Origin: Solicoccozyma terricola
Lineage: Eukaryota > Basidiomycota > Tremellomycetes > Filobasidiales > Piskurozymaceae
Direction of reading: 5' to 3'
Assembly (NCBI GenBank): GCA_001600875.1
Contig: BCLD01000025.1
Coordinates: 1 to 64,000, forward strand
DNA: 64,000 nucleotides
Below, piece by piece: positions 46,656 to 59,814 of the stretch. Positions within the stretch are counted from its first letter, which is position 1; every line of letters begins with the position of its first letter. The notes below the pieces were generated by a model. The model worked only from the letters and a program-made list of their open reading frames with translations. It had not been told where the DNA came from and ran no database searches. The position numbers and the translations under genes were made by a program.

Positions 46656-49600
46656 TCACTGAACCTCCGTACGTACTCTCTTCCCTTTCAAGACCCCAAA
46701 CTTGCCACCTTTAGCCTTCTTCAGTTGCTGCTTCCTCTTGATTTCATTTTCCAAGTCCTCCTCATCAATATCACCCCATGCGTACCATACAATGGTGAGG
46801 AAACCGAGGATCGCGGTGATTATGCAGCCTGCCATAGCGCCGATAGCTTTGGCGGTCCAGCCCTGTCAATTTAGAGTGTAGTTGGAGTGACCATCCACTG
46901 GAAGAAGACCAGCAACGTCGGACGACTCACCATCTTCAGGGGATAAGGCCCAGATCTGAATGAAAGGGGGAGCAAGTTCAGGATAAGCCACACCACTGCC
47001 CCAATCGCTTAAATGCGCTCACGGTTCTCCCGCAAAGTCAGTGGTCGAATTCGTTCCTACAACGTTCCCATTGGTTGCTACATTCTGAGCAGCACATTGC
47101 TCCAACATATTCTGCGGGATCGTTAGCTCTCTTTGCATGATGTCAGGAGCACTGATAAATTCCATCGCAAGACCACTTGACAAATGCCAGTCGATCTGGC
47201 GAAATTTCCATCCACAGTCAATCAACAGTGGTTCCATCTTGACGCTGGGGGTTCGAATTACTCACATGGCAATGGAAGAACCAAGCTCCAGGATTATCAG
47301 CTCTAAACCTCAAAGTGACCGAACCACCACCAGGCACAGTAATCGTATCTCTTCTCGAAGGATTGACTTGTCCCTCAACAACAGGCGGGTTCACAGTTGT
47401 ATCATTTGAGAGAACATCAAATGATCGAGAGATGATTTGGAATTCATGTCCATGAAGATGGAATGGGTGGAATCCGGTGTCCCTGTTAAGATTTAGTTTG
47501 GTGGATTAAGATTCGGTATACACAATTTCTGGCCAGAGCGTGTGCACACTCACCAGTTGAAGACGGTCAACTGAATGTTTTGCAGATGCTCGAGAACGAT
47601 AGCATGCGTTTGTTTTCCATACACTCGGGGAAGAAACGAGTTGTTACCCATGGTCATTGCTGTGATGATGCTGGGAACTGTCGGCTCGAGGTAGGTGCTG
47701 CAATAGAAAGAAGATCAATGGATGACAGAAGAGCAATGCGGTAGTCACGATCTAACATGTTGTTGACTGTGTATACGACAAGTAGTGTTCAGCGCAGCCA
47801 GCCAACGTCAACGCTCGCCGAGCAACACTAACAAGCAGCTCGATTGGTACCATCGTTCCAGGTCTACAGACAGCCCAGTCAGATCAGATTGTCTAATGCC
47901 TTCCCACATCGATGACCCCTTACAGTGAAGAAAACATTCAACGTGTAATTTGCATCAGGAGGAGCCTGCGCCTTTGCCATGAGGGGAGTGGTGGAGATAT
48001 CATTGAAATTCCCCCAATCGGCAACTTGCACCGCCTCAGCGTCGGCGTTATTGGCAGAGTATTGGATTTGAACAGTGTTATTAAGAACGAGGGAGTCTGG
48101 TACAATGTCGTACCTGCCATCCTTAAAGCTCAGTACCGACGCTGACCAGGCAGAAATGTATGTGACTCACATGAGGGGTTCCTGCATAAACATGAATGCA
48201 AAGTTTGTATCGTTTTCATTCTTCGCTTCAACGAGAATAGAGTATCTCTGCGCAACAGCAACCGGCAAAATATCGACTTGATATGGTTCAACTTCAGTAC
48301 CATCTAGCTCGATGATTTGCATCGTGTGATTCTGCATGGTCAAGTGGAACACTGGACCGTCTCTACTGTTTAGCCAGAATCGAGCGTCAACTAAACTCGC
48401 TCGTTAAACTCACTAGCCAAAGCACTCATATTGATCAATCGGATCCTGTACTTTTTCCCAGCTTCGAACGGTAGGAAGGCATTATTGCTTACACCTTGTC
48501 CACCTGAGATCTCAGCTTGAGTGTTCATGTAAGTCTCATTTTGCATGACGTAGATGACTGCGGAGTCTGGTACCGAGAACGGGGATAAGGTGTTTGGAAA
48601 AACAAGGAGTGAAGAATGAGAGCGGATCTCACCTGGGATGGGTTCCGCTCCACTCGGATTTGTCTGACAATTGGAGAATTCTGATCAACTGTTTGTCTGC
48701 CACTTTGATGATGATGAACCGACTTGCCCAAGTAATGAACTCATTTTCAATCAAATCCTGATGTTGTCGATGATACCTATCAAGGCAAACCCCCCGACCC
48801 CGACCTTGGTCATCATCCATCGCCTCCAGCTCCCAGTGAAAGGACACTCACCAATCGGACATGATGACGGTGAACTCGTCATCCCAAGTAATGTTATCCG
48901 TCCTGGAGACGTTGGGGTGGATGATAACAGCTATCATTACGTGAAGAATTCCAACACGTCAGACCACGACATAGAACCCGGTAGACGATGGTATGATAGA
49001 CTCACGAGCCCGAAGACCATCGACGTATTGACCTAATGGACGAATTACAAGAAAATATAAGGGAATGCCACCGCACTCCAAGCGATCTTCTTGCGTCGTT
49101 CTTACCCTGGAAATGACCCTGTATGCAGATGCAATAATACATCATGAGCAGACCTTTCGCAGCGACTAAAGCATTCTTCCACTCACATGGATCCAGTAAG
49201 TGCCACTCTGCCCCAGTGCAAAACAACCAACCAAGAAGAAACCACCACACCTTGAGTATCCACTCCACTCCACTTTCCTTCCCTTCCCATCCATGTGCTC
49301 ACCTGCAAATCCACCGGAATCTCATAAGTCAATTCCTCCCCACTCGGAATTGGACACTGTGTTAATCCAACGGCACCATCGTAATAATTTGAACCATTGA
49401 AGAAATTTCCATGTGTATGAAGTGCAGTACCGATTTCTGGACCGAGGGGACCACCGAGACCGTTGTATGCATGAACTCGGAGTGTGTCGTATTGGTTTAC
49501 AACTATTGGTGGCGGTCTATAAACCCACATGAAAGGGATGGTGAGATGAGGCTGCAACAAGATGCAAGGACAGGAACAACTCACGGCCAGGTCCCATTGA

Positions 49601-49742
49601 CGCCAATAACTCTCCTGTCAAACAATCCATCCGGATTTGCCATAGCATAAGAAATATTCCAAAAAAGTTCGACCAAAGCCGCTTTCACGACAGTCGTAGA
49701 GAGGATGAGAATCGCTACCAAGAACAAAGCCCTTGTTACCAT
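46656..49742 (-). CDS. Multicopper ferroxidase, FET3-like
   Basis: Cell-surface enzyme that oxidises Fe(II) for uptake by an FTR1 permease. The ATG at 49742 begins [22 protein letters not shown], a signal peptide. Copper-site blocks are in order: [18 protein letters not shown] in the first domain, [11 protein letters not shown] at about 47440-47465 and [19 protein letters not shown] at about 47160-47290, the last two forming the T1/T2/T3 C-terminal sites. Unlike secreted laccases it ends with a membrane helix ([20 protein letters not shown]) and a charged cytosolic tail ([18 protein letters not shown]), as in Fet3; the stop is at 46656. There are more than ten short introns. No FTR1 gene is in this window. 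Part of the first copper motif (HTHG rather than HFHG/HWHG) is slightly unusual. Confidence 0.9.
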
Positions 49743-50411
49743 GCTGAAATGAGACGACAGGTTGAGAATATGAAGGAAAGTGGAGAAGGAAGCTGACACG
49801 GGGGGGATTGTGCAGTATATATACAAGTACCATTTCAAGTCCTGTTTTTCGCTTCCCTCTTTTATTAGCCCGTTCTAATTTAGTTCAAGCTGACCCGACG
49901 ACGACGACTCGTAGTGAGCAGAAAATAGAAACATGAACGGGCAGAGGGAGCACCCCTTCCCTGCCGCGAATGTATGGTTTCTAATCAGATAAAATGGGGT
50001 GGGAACAAGCGCAGATAGCCGCAATCACCCGGATAGGAGACGCGCTTCTGTCCTGTGAGTGAGGGGGGAAAGAGTTTTTTTTTTTTTCAGACGGTCGTCG
50101 TCTGTCTAGGCTCTCACCAGTTTTCACCCACCGGCCGACACATTGTTCCCGTTTTGGACGATGCAATTCCGAGATCAGACTCCCCAATCAACTGTCAGTT
50201 TTCAAGCATCAACACACCTTCAAGTCTCCGTGAATCACATTCTTGGAATGAAGATAAACCATACACTTCACGACGCATCGGATCTAAAAAGGAGGAGCAA
50301 ATGGGTGGTGAGCTGGGGTCTGGTCGACTGAGGAGAAGCGTTTTTCGACGAAAATGCGACTGTGTTTTGGCGGTTAGGTATAGACCTTAGGCAAACATCT
50401 GTTATTACGTA
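49743..50411. other. Ferroxidase promoter and intergenic
   Basis: A tatatatac element at 49816-49824 is about 80 bp upstream of the ferroxidase ATG and is its likely TATA box. Otherwise no gene. Confidence 0.45.
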
Positions 50412-50644
50412 TTGATTTCCAGCCGGGAATTGCCGTTGTGAATTGAGTTACCGGACCTCTGGAGTGCACTGCACCCTCCAACGAATCTACACCAAAATGT
50501 GAGCTGCCCGAGCCGAAGGAAGCAACTCAAATTCAAGGCTTGTCGTTGTTGCGCCTGTCGAAATGTGACATCGACCAAGAGTAAAGTGTGGTCCATTGTC
50601 TTTTCTACAGCATCGAGTCGGTCAGAGATTGCCCCGATAATCTC
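50412..50644. repeat. Dispersed repeat, copy 2
   Basis: Same-direction partner of 45023-45210, about 5.4 kb away and slightly longer. The two copies flank the small protein and ferroxidase genes. Confidence 0.8.
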
Positions 50645-51013
50645 CGCTGTTCTCTCATCTCACAAACGTCCCCCATCCATCGCCTTGTCGGAGACATCAT
50701 CCGTGTGCTCCGATGCTCGGTACAGACCACCCAGACACACCGAGCGTAGTTGATATGGGAGAAACAGTGCTACCGAAGTCAGTTCCGTCTGAGATCGATT
50801 ATCACCTTGGACAGGTCTCATCATCCTGACCTTCGGGAGCTACTTGTAGATATCGACCTCCAACCCTGGAAAGACAAGAAACGGACGCAGACTCAAACGC
50901 GCGGGGGTGGGGAGGCTGGGATTTGATTTGCAACGACTGGTAGCATCATATCATCAACGCCTCGAGCACACTACATACAATGTCCAAAGGCCAGCCATGT
51001 AGAAAGATGTCTC
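50645..51013. other. Intergenic, no supported gene
   Basis: Contains the 3' flank of the secreted protein gene. No gene seen on the + strand. Confidence 0.4.
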
Positions 51014-51684
51014 CTAGCACTGAGCATGTCCATTCGCAAGCTGCCAGACCGGTCTGTCAGAGAAAAGAAATTAACATCGGAATTGACAGACTTTCCATGC
51101 GACTGTCTCACGTACCCAGAAAACGCATCATCGTCCCCCATGGTGTTGTTAAGATCCTTGAACGCCTGGGGGACCACTGAGCCCTTCTGCGGGTTGTTCC
51201 CCATCATTGTAATTTCCGCAGCATTGATGTTTGTATTGTTGGTGTTATCGAGATCGATTTCAATAGCCACATCAGCAGGAAGATTAAATTGCGAGTATAG
51301 CGTGCAGGTGCGGTGGCCGCTTTGAATTGATTCCGGGGTAGAGAACTTGTAAACGTAACTGGAACATGTGGTAGGACGGTTCAGGCATTCTTGGATGCAG
51401 TCGCAGGCTGACTGGACCTGAGGAAAGGTGAGGTCGACTTCGGTGACTACACCAGTAACATCGAACCCTTTGGTGTCTGGTAGGTGTAAGGTAATGTCAG
51501 CTGGCTCTCTATCGATACACCGTGCTGAAGGATGGGTAAACGTACATCGTATGCACCCGCCACCTTGGACGTTGAGGTTCGTGCAAATCCTACCATGAGA
51601 GTCGTTGTCGCGGATCGACAAGGGACCCGCCAAGACGGAGCTGAGGAGGAGAGCGCTGGGGAGGAAAAAGTTGACAAAAAGCAT
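51014..51684 (-). CDS. Secreted cysteine-rich protein (PAN/Apple-like)
   Basis: The ATG at 51684 begins MLFVNFFLPSALLLSSVLAG, a clear signal peptide. Cysteines follow in CTNLNVQGGGCIRCTF, SACDCIQECLNRPTTCSSYV and HRTCTLYSQFNLP. The C-x3-C-L...C-x3-Y...C-x-L-Y arrangement resembles a PAN/Apple-type fold, suggesting binding to protein or carbohydrate outside the cell. The main frame stays open to 50971. A gtacgt...gacag intron would instead end the protein at 51014 with FSGPVWQLANGHAQC, which looks more natural, so I used that end. An Asn-rich stretch (DNTNNTNINA) offers glycosylation sites. Confidence 0.65.
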
Positions 51685-54680
51685 GCTGGAGGTTGTTGTG
51701 GTTGTTGTGGTTGTGGTGGTGGCGGTTGCAGTGGTGGTGTTGTTTCAGGTAGTTCTGCCTTGTGCTTGTTGTTCTGCTGGCTGTGTGGCTGCGGTGGCTG
51801 TAGTGGTTGTGATGGCTTGGTAGAAAATCCCTTTCATGGACCCATCCATCAGCTGCATTATATATGCGAATTGAGACAGACTGCGAGATAGACAGGAACA
51901 CAAAGACACACAGAGAGAGTGATAGAGAGAGTGGACCGATACGCCCAAGTTTCGGTTGTCGCCGACGCTCGGAAGAGTCGCTCAATGGCGGTGTTGGGTA
52001 CCCTACGATTGTCAATGCCGATCCTTCATGATGCCGAGGATTGCGCCACTGCATATACGGCACGACATACACAACGGGCGGTTCCACCTGGGCTGATATC
52101 GGATTCGCCACCAAGGCCTAGACGAAAAGGTGCTCCTATTGCAGCGGGGCAGTCGCCGTCGACCCATGCTCCAGGAGTCCATGTCCAATTGCGGTGCATA
52201 TCATTCCATGTATGGTTTGTGTGATAGGGCAGCATAGCCTTCGCTGAGGGAAAACGTAGTCGGACCTCATGATGTCCTCGGAGGGATTAGGGTTCCTGAA
52301 TGATTGGTGATCGTCTCTCTGCCAAAATGCTATATTATTGGCTGTTGATTGACTCGCCATGCGTGTCCACAGTGTGCTACTGCTCCAGGAATGTGTCATC
52401 GTGGCACCGCTTTGTCCAGCAATGGTGACTCCCCCCCCCCCCAAAGTGTACTCGCAGATCACAAGCCACAGTTCCCCCATATGCGGGGGGGTCCGGAAAC
52501 AGGCAATGGAGTCAAGTTTCGACCTTGACACTCGTGAGCCGTCGATCATCGTACGATGAAACAAGAGACTAGTTATCGTCTCTCATTCCCTTTGCCTCAC
52601 ACCCTGTAATACGCAGAGAATAGAACCTTATCACCATCTTTTATCCTCAAGCGACTGACATTCGACCCAATCAGAATAGCTATCCCTTGTCCCATCACGT
52701 CCCCGTCTTACCTACCGATAGGGACATATCCTCACAAGGTCTGAAACCAACTTTCGCACGACCCAAAACATCATCATCGACTGATCTATCGAGGATTACC
52801 TAAGTAGAATGCGTCGACTAAGGGTACTTACTTCGGAAAGGATCAGCATACTACAGGAGCCCCTAACCCCTTCCCGGCCCCGGCCATTACCCTCCTATTC
52901 GTTCCGAGTCGGCCATGTCGACTGTGAAGTGTTGCCACATTCCAGGCAATCTTTCAGCATGGCGACCGCCCACTGGTAATCTATTTGGTCAGAAATACTG
53001 GTCCATCGACACGAACGGCTAATTCTCCTGGTGGAATGGAATCACGTTCCTAATCTAGGTTGGCAATTGTTCAAGGAGCCTCGTGCTTTTGTCCATTTTT
53101 GTGCAAAGGATGGAAGGGCTCTGGATCACAATTGTCTGTCTGGAACTTCAGATGAACACTACCAAGGGATCGGGGGGTTAGGGGGTTGCAGGTACAACCG
53201 AGTGTTCCCCCGCTGCTTCGGAAAGTCATTCTCAACAGATTCGATTCCAACAAGGAAGCAGCTCCTGATTATCACTTCCGAACCCTATCAGGATGGGTAG
53301 AGAGGACAGGCCTCCGGATTCAGAGCGCAAGTAGTTGGTGGCTGGGAGCTTCTAGACAGGAACGTTAGAGTGCTTCGGGACGTGCAGCTTCTCAGCGTCT
53401 GGTTGCACATCCGCGTCCTGGTTCCAACAACTCGAGTAACGCCCGTACTGACTGGGTGGCATTTGAGGCAACGACCCTTACACCACTTGGAACCTGTTTC
53501 CGCAGGTCAAATTGTTGAAAGAGGGACTTGGAGAGCTCGGTTTCTTGTCGATAAAGTGTGGGGGTCCGTCCCGCCGCCAGGTGAGAAAGACATGCTGGAC
53601 GGTAGTGAAGAACATTTTTCCAAAGCTCTATCCCTCACCATACTACCGTCTGCCCACTTCTGTTCCCCATATTCTGTTCCACGAATCTCCAGGATTGGGA
53701 TGCGATTCCCTCCGGGGTTGACCAGCTTTGTGGCACTCATTGATTTCGAATTCCAGGAGAATGTCGAATGAATATCATGTTCGATCAACATGCGTGTGCA
53801 AGGATGGCATATAATGCATTATGCGTTTGCCGGAGATTCACCTGCCTGCTCAGAATTACAATCAGATCTCTCTCTGCCAAAATCGCCGTCGTCCCCAAGT
53901 GCTCCGATCTGATGCTCCGATCTACACCCCCAATCCCTTGCCCGATCAAGACCGTTTGACCAATTCCAATGCATGTTTCAAGTCTGCAGATGCAGATCGT
54001 GCGATCTTTCCGAATGTTCTGCCCAGGTCGTGCGGGGGTGAGTGGTTATCAAGTTCGCAGGGTCATTTCGAGAGGATACCGCCGTGATGTCTATACATGT
54101 AGCCTTGATATCTCGCTGATTTGATTGGTGATCGTTTGGAGCAGTGCGGGTTGCAGTTTCAAATCCAAAGTGTATGAGACATAACAAAACGCAGTCCTGC
54201 CCATCAAGCAGTTGCAGCAGCCGTATGCCTACTGTCGGGCAGTGTATTCGGGCTATAATGACATCTCTCCCAAAGTTGTGATTGGCGGGGTATGTAACTA
54301 CATTTCGGTCCGAGGTGATGACCGGTGGCGTTTCGTTTTCACACGGTATGAGGGAGCGCCTGACGACCAGCAGGGAGGGCCCTCACCCAACCAATAACTA
54401 GCCGGCGTGACTTCGCGACTTTTCTCGTACAGGCGGGACCCCAGGACTTGGACGGCCCCCACTCTAGGGATCCACATTGAAATCGACGCCTGGGATGCTG
54501 GCTGGAAGCAATTCATGGCTCGGGGACTTTTGTTCCTGACTGAAATGGTGGCTTTCCCGTGGCGTACTCTCGATGTGGAAGCAACATTGTATCAACTCAC
54601 TCTGCCATCTCTCATCTCATCGATTTGGACGGCCTGTCCGCAACTGTTTTTTTTACCAAATATCAACCCCCACAACAGCC
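51685..54680. other. Long intergenic region, fragments only
   Basis: Begins with a GTT/GTG-rich simple repeat (51688-51822) that forms the leader of the secreted protein gene; a TATA-like ttatatatg lies near 51858-51866. A C12 run sits at 52431-52442. A minus-strand frame at 52136-52564, another at 53507-53791 (EIRGTEYGEQKWADGSMV) and a plus-strand frame at 53370-53771 are open for 90-140 codons. They carry no motif I can assign and are not joined by clear introns. Confidence 0.35.
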
Positions 54681-56010
54681 ATGATCTCCGTCTTCCACCT
54701 GACCTTGATCGCGCTTTTGTCCATGACCGCTACGGCGCTATGGATTCCGTTCTTTTCAGCTTTGGGCCCAGCTCCAGCGGATCCTGAGGTGCCCGAGGGT
54801 AGCCTACAGCGATACAAGGACAGCATCATACGTAGCGAAGAATATCAGAGCCTTCCTTGGGTGGAACTCGCCGCGAACTATAGTTTCTTTCCTAGAGATT
54901 TCCCTCGGCCAATGCCCTTCGAGGTACATGAGGAGTATTACAAGGCCACACCCACCAAAACCGCAGGATGGTGGCCGTGGAACATGGAACCGACCAGGAC
55001 GAGATCGGAGCCTCAACAGCGAGGGAATAACAAGGCATTGCTCCCCAGAAGCACATACACGTTTAGCTGCCCGACTTCTGTGCAGTGCAACGACGGAGGT
55101 TGCTGTAATTTGGGAGATTATTGCGCGATCAAAGAAGGTCAACTAGGGTGTTGTCCGATGTGAGTAATGCCGAAAACTGGGATGACGGACGGCGCTAAAT
55201 TGCCATGCGCAGAGGCTCCAATTGCGATGCTGGCGCTATTCCTGGGTGCATAACGTGAGTACTTGTTGCCCTGGAAACATTTGGCGTTGGCGTTCGACTG
55301 ATAAACCCATCTGTCCAGATCTTGTTACGGTATATGCTGTGACCAGATTCCTACCATCATCGGCGAAGCGATTTGCTCCCCGACCCCAGGGGAAGGCGGT
55401 CAATCCTCTGGCATTTGCACCGGTGTCCAGCCGATGAGCCCATTAGCAACCCAGGCCGCCGCCTGTACGGCCGATCAGTTGTGAGTAATATCGCTTCGCG
55501 CAGTCACTAGGTGCACCAACATTAGCCTCTTGGGACTTCAGTATCTGTGGGCAAGAATGCTGTCCCAGCAATGCCGGGATTGTCTGTGACAATGTTACAA
55601 TTCCCGGTGCGCCATTCTGTAACATAGCAGCGGACGTTTGCGCTCCTGGAATGCGTAAACGTGACACCAACGACACCTGCCTCAACGTCACAACAAACTC
55701 GACGGCGTTCTCGCAACGATTCTCGGCACAAGCGTCGTTGGCGGTGAACACTACAATCACGATGGCACCGAATGGCACGGCGATGGCGAGTAGCACTGCG
55801 GGAGGGACTGTATTGACGACGGGTGGTGCAGGAGGAGGGTCCATTACTTCTGGGCAGTCATCCTCACCGACTGCACGGGCATCTAGTGTGACCTCAACAT
55901 CGAGTCTGGCGGCGGCAACGACCACTAAAGCAAGTGCAGCAAGGGGCACCCATCAATCGAGGTTGGACATCGTTTTTTTCGTGTTGGCGATATTTGCGAT
56001 AGCGTGGTAG
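54681..56010 (+). CDS. GPI-anchored cysteine-rich surface protein
   Basis: The ATG at 54681 begins MISVFHLTLIALLSMTATAL, a signal peptide. After a Pro/Arg-rich spacer come repeated short cysteine motifs: SVQCNDGGCCNLGDYC, GQLGCCPM, SNCDAGAIPGCI, SCYGICCD, and ICGQECCPSNAGIVC. These span four exons and resemble granulin- or CCP-type knobs found in basidiomycete wall proteins. A Ser/Thr/Gly-rich stalk (TARASSVTSTSSLAAATTT) follows. The protein ends in a hydrophobic tail (LDIVFFVLAIFAIAW-stop) suited to GPI-anchor addition. The fold and location are inferred from composition; the role is unknown. Confidence 0.75.
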
Positions 56011-56228
56011 ACCAAAAGACAACATTGGATCGTGTGCTACTCTGTATATCTTCCTTACGTGCTCTATATCGTCCTTGTATTGCCATTCAAATACCGCGTT
56101 TTCATATCATGGCACAGTGCTATTCCCCCGTCCAACTGGTTATAGCCATCCACTGACCCACCGTCGAGTTGAAACGGTAGCTGTACACGCTTGGTTAATA
56201 CGAGGGCACACCACAGCTTCGACCTTGC

Positions 56229-56975
56229 TTACCCTCGAAAAACTTCCCTCTCGAGTGCTTCCTGACCATACTCTTCACGGAGCAGTCGTTCGGGTTGCGA
56301 GGGCACGTACGCAGCCATCCCCTCGAAAGAAGAGAGTTGTAATGGGAAGACTGAATCGTATGGATACCTGTGTCCGTCTCTTGATACGAGGAGGGTGCAC
56401 CGATGGGAAACCACGGTGGTAACCGCGGTCACGTCGATGAATGCCCCATTAGACATGTCGACGAATCGTGCATCGATACGGTTCTCATCCTGCCAAGGGG
56501 ATCCAACCCTCTGGTCCTTCCAGTGAGGGTTGATGTCCAGGAGGTATTGTCCGGTGTGGGGTTGGGGTCCCTCTGGATACCTCTCATAGACTGACATGTT
56601 GTGACCGTGATTGACTATCGTCTCCAGAGACTCTACAGATATGTGAGCATCGCCATCATTGTCCCACGGCAGTACCCGCTTTCCCCAATACCAGCCGAGC
56701 AGCGTACCATGTGCTAGCCAGGTCTCTATGCCTAGTGAAGCCATTGTATGCAGATATGACTGGATGACTGGTGTCATCGAAACCGGGAGGTGCTCCGGGT
56801 TGGCGAATCGGCCATCGAGATGGCCGTTTGTGGCGGATTCATGGAAGTACTTGGGGTTGGGACTGGGACTGGGAGAGGGATATCGGGTGGGCAAATACGT
56901 GTAGACCACGTAGACGAGGAGGAATGTAGGTAATATGAAAAGGTGCAAGCGGCGCATTCCTGACGTGGTTGACAT
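56229..56975 (-). CDS. LicD/MNN4-type phosphotransferase, type II membrane protein
   Basis: Enzyme of the LicD/fukutin family, which in fungi includes Mnn4-type proteins needed for mannosyl-phosphate addition in the Golgi. The start MSTTSGMRRLHLFILPTFLL places a short cytosolic tail before a signal anchor. The catalytic region has WLAHGTLLGWYWGKRVLPW followed by DNDGDAHISV, the DxDxD-like acidic motif. Later come RIDARFVDMSNGAFIDVTAV and PSQPERLLREEYG, all family blocks. It ends at 56229 with 249 residues. An open frame continues upstream to 57119, but that extension lacks protein character, so I chose the ATG at 56975 (56957 is the next option). No introns seen. Confidence 0.85.
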   Translation of the reverse strand: MSTTSGMRRLHLFILPTFLLVYVVYTYLPTRYPSPSPSPNPKYFHESATNGHLDGRFANPEHLPVSMTPVIQSYLHTMASLGIETWLAHGTLLGWYWGKRVLPWDNDGDAHISVESLETIVNHGHNMSVYERYPEGPQPHTGQYLLDINPHWKDQRVGSPWQDENRIDARFVDMSNGAFIDVTAVTTVVSHRCTLLVSRDGHRYPYDSVFPLQLSSFEGMAAYVPSQPERLLREEYGQEALEREVFRG

Positions 56976-58120
56976 CGGCCACTTGCCGACATGTGCCAGT
57001 GAGTAATAACACCAGCGGTCCCTCGGGTAGGTGTGTTGGTTGCGTGAGATCGACATCCCAGGAGGACCCAGGCATGCTCGGACATTCCCGAAGTTAGTAA
57101 CCTGCGGGGCGAGCAGCATTGCTATCTACCCCCTCACCAGCGACATCTTTCAAGTAGGAGGTAACATACAGCATTGTCTCACAAGGGAGGGTTTTGTGTC
57201 CGGTTGTTTGGGATGAACGTCCTCGAGCTCTATTGCCTCGAGTGGCAGGCGTGGCGCTCCCACATTGATTCGCGGCATGGACATAAACTAAGCGCATAAA
57301 AGATCGTATTCGAGCAACCCTTAAGCTGCCAAGTACTACGAAGAACGAACCAGCACATGACAATGTGTACCTCTACTTGTCTAATCTCATCAACCTAATG
57401 CGGGTACGTCCACTTCTTACTCTGTCGCTCCATTATTGTGGATGGTTCTGAGCGTGTCCACTCTTATCCCCTAGTGTTGTAGATGGGTCTGGTACCCGAG
57501 TAAGGTAATACAGGTCCCAGGAGTGTTCATCATAATATGGTGGACGAATCATTCACTTTACAATCATTGCAGCGGCTACATATTTTCCATCCTTTATAGG
57601 CCCCCATATACCTGGGACCGTCCCATGCGTGTTGGTCCGGGTCATTGCCACATGATTTCTTGTAACATCCATCATGAATACAAGCCACGTTAGCATCATC
57701 ACTAGGGTAATCACCTGTTACATCCACAAATCATGTTCAAGGGTTAAATCATTTCCCTGGCCGAGGATAGGTGCACAGGGTTGCATCTTACATGGTTGGC
57801 GTTCCTTGAGACATGAGGAATGATCATCTCCTCCGACTGTGGACTCCGCCCTGGAAGGATTATTGGAGCCATCCTCGTGTGTTGTTGCAACTGTTACCTT
57901 GGGAGTTACCTACATAGTTGAATCGAAGCACGATAGACCAATCACTCACCAGTAGAATTTTCAGTTGACATGTTTCAGACGAAACTTTGATGTTGAGTTG
58001 AGTTGTGACAAGTTGTGGTGTGGTTTCTGGATGTTGAATCATAGAAAAGAGATGGGGGAGATACAGTTGATTCCCTTTGCTTTGTAGATACCGCTATCAC
58101 AAACTCCTCTACGCTTCGGT
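56976..58120. other. Intergenic with possible small Cys-rich minus-strand ORF
   Basis: A minus-strand frame at 57727-57530 reads ACIHDGCYKKSCGND and GWKICSRCNDCKVND, a pattern of paired cysteines that could bind zinc. An upstream frame (VATTHEDGSNNPSRAEST, about 57730-57910) may be an earlier exon. I could not make the splice phases agree back to an ATG near 57975. Confidence 0.35.
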
Positions 58121-59814
58121 GATTGCAATGTTTCGCCCTTTGATGAATTGTTTGGGAAAGATCCCAAGGGGATGACGCCCTCCCCCTGGGATGTAAGGGA
58201 CATTTTGTTTCACAGGCCTAAGCCGAATGCTTCTTTGAATGACGCTTCCTCGAGCCTACATACCTACCAAGTTTGTCATTCCTTTGAGAAAAGATTAGAC
58301 TTCAGAGTAAGGGTGTGGGTACTGGCTTGCGTGTTGGAATATGATTGGCAATCCCTGGAGGATAGTGTTGATGATGCAATGGTGCTCCTTTGAAAGGAGA
58401 TAATACCCTCCCCATGGACCTCCGATGTTGCCAATGCCGATCACCGGTTCAAAGTGCTGTGGGACCTCATTATTATCGCATACTCCCAAATAGCCATACC
58501 TTCCCTATTAAGAGTGAAGGCTCGAATGCTCATGTGTAGGGGTTCTCTGTCAAGACCTTATCGTCACCAAAGCGGCCGTTGTTAGGAACCCACTGGTTCT
58601 GATGCGTTCAGTAAGTAGGGAATGATTATATATCTATGGGATGCACCCTTTTTGCCTTCAACATCTATCATCTCTTCATTCCTCGGCATCCGACACACCT
58701 TCATTTCCGATTCCCAGTTGATCTTCATATCTTCATTGGGACCCGATCATCCTTCCTCTCTTTCGGCACAGTCTCTGTCGACTTCATCACTTCGCACGTC
58801 TTCATGGTTAGAAGTGAATCCAAAAGCGAGGGAGCACGAAACCTGTCTTTTGCCGTCTCTCCCTTGTACCGATTCGATACATTGAAGGACGGGACCCTCA
58901 CCTGACGAATAGCACATACTCAACCTGAAGCAGATACGCAACGTTCAAGTTCACCTGAAGTAGCAATGGAAATAGCGACTGAGCGGGAAGTCGATGCCTC
59001 ATTCGTCACTCTGTCGAGGGCGAAGGGACCTGTCATGCTTCAGTTATAAGATTCGCTTGAGCAACATTGGGCAGAGTTAATGTGCTCACTGAGTGACAGG
59101 ACTTGGCACCACTGCCTGCGGGGCCTTGTCCAGGCAAGACAGCGGGCATTGGCGGCGAGCTATGGACGGGGCAAATGACGATTATGGAAACGTGTGTTGA
59201 ACGGGCTACTAGGAACGGGTCTCACGAATGACGAAACAACTTCCTAACGAACATCCCCCGGCAAAGTACCTATGAAGTAATACCCTCGGCTGCTACTCCC
59301 CACGAGGATGACTTGGAAAATAATGCATGATGATTCAGTGGGGGTACCATCACATCAAACCCATGAATTGGCGCCTGTATCACCGTGAAGTGAGAGTCCT
59401 CTTGATCTGGAGCAGGCGCTGCCAAAAACGGTATCATGTGGGTGATGGTATGAGAGGAAGGTGGGCTATCTCGCCCCCAGCCAGACGGAATCTAGGCCAA
59501 CCAACGACGCTCTAGTGTACACGCCTTTTCTATTTTCTCTTTCCTGAGCGGAATCAGGCATCCTGGTGCATGCGCAATCGCGTAATAATACGTGTCCCAC
59601 AGGAAGCAGCATAATCGTCGCTCACCGGTCTTGACGAACGTAACGATCCCTGGAAACTTATTCCACTCGACTAGTCGATGCCAATATCCACACCGGGCGG
59701 GCTTGTGGACAGATTGAAGGAGCCGGAGAATGAGTCCGGTCAACCCTCCGTCCACTCCTCTGTATTAGCGACTGGCGATCTGCAGATCCATATTCGTACT
59801 GCTCCGCATGCAAC
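58121..59814. other. Intergenic, no supported gene
   Basis: Several 60-90 codon frames on both strands (for example 58148-58393 +, 58636-58905 +, 59755-59492 -), none with a recognised motif. Confidence 0.35.

Noticed and set aside
52861..52876. Further interstitial telomere repeats (single CCTAACCCC or TTAGGG-like words at about 4350, 52285, 52868, 53180)
   Set aside because: Each is a single unit, as expected by chance in 64 kb.
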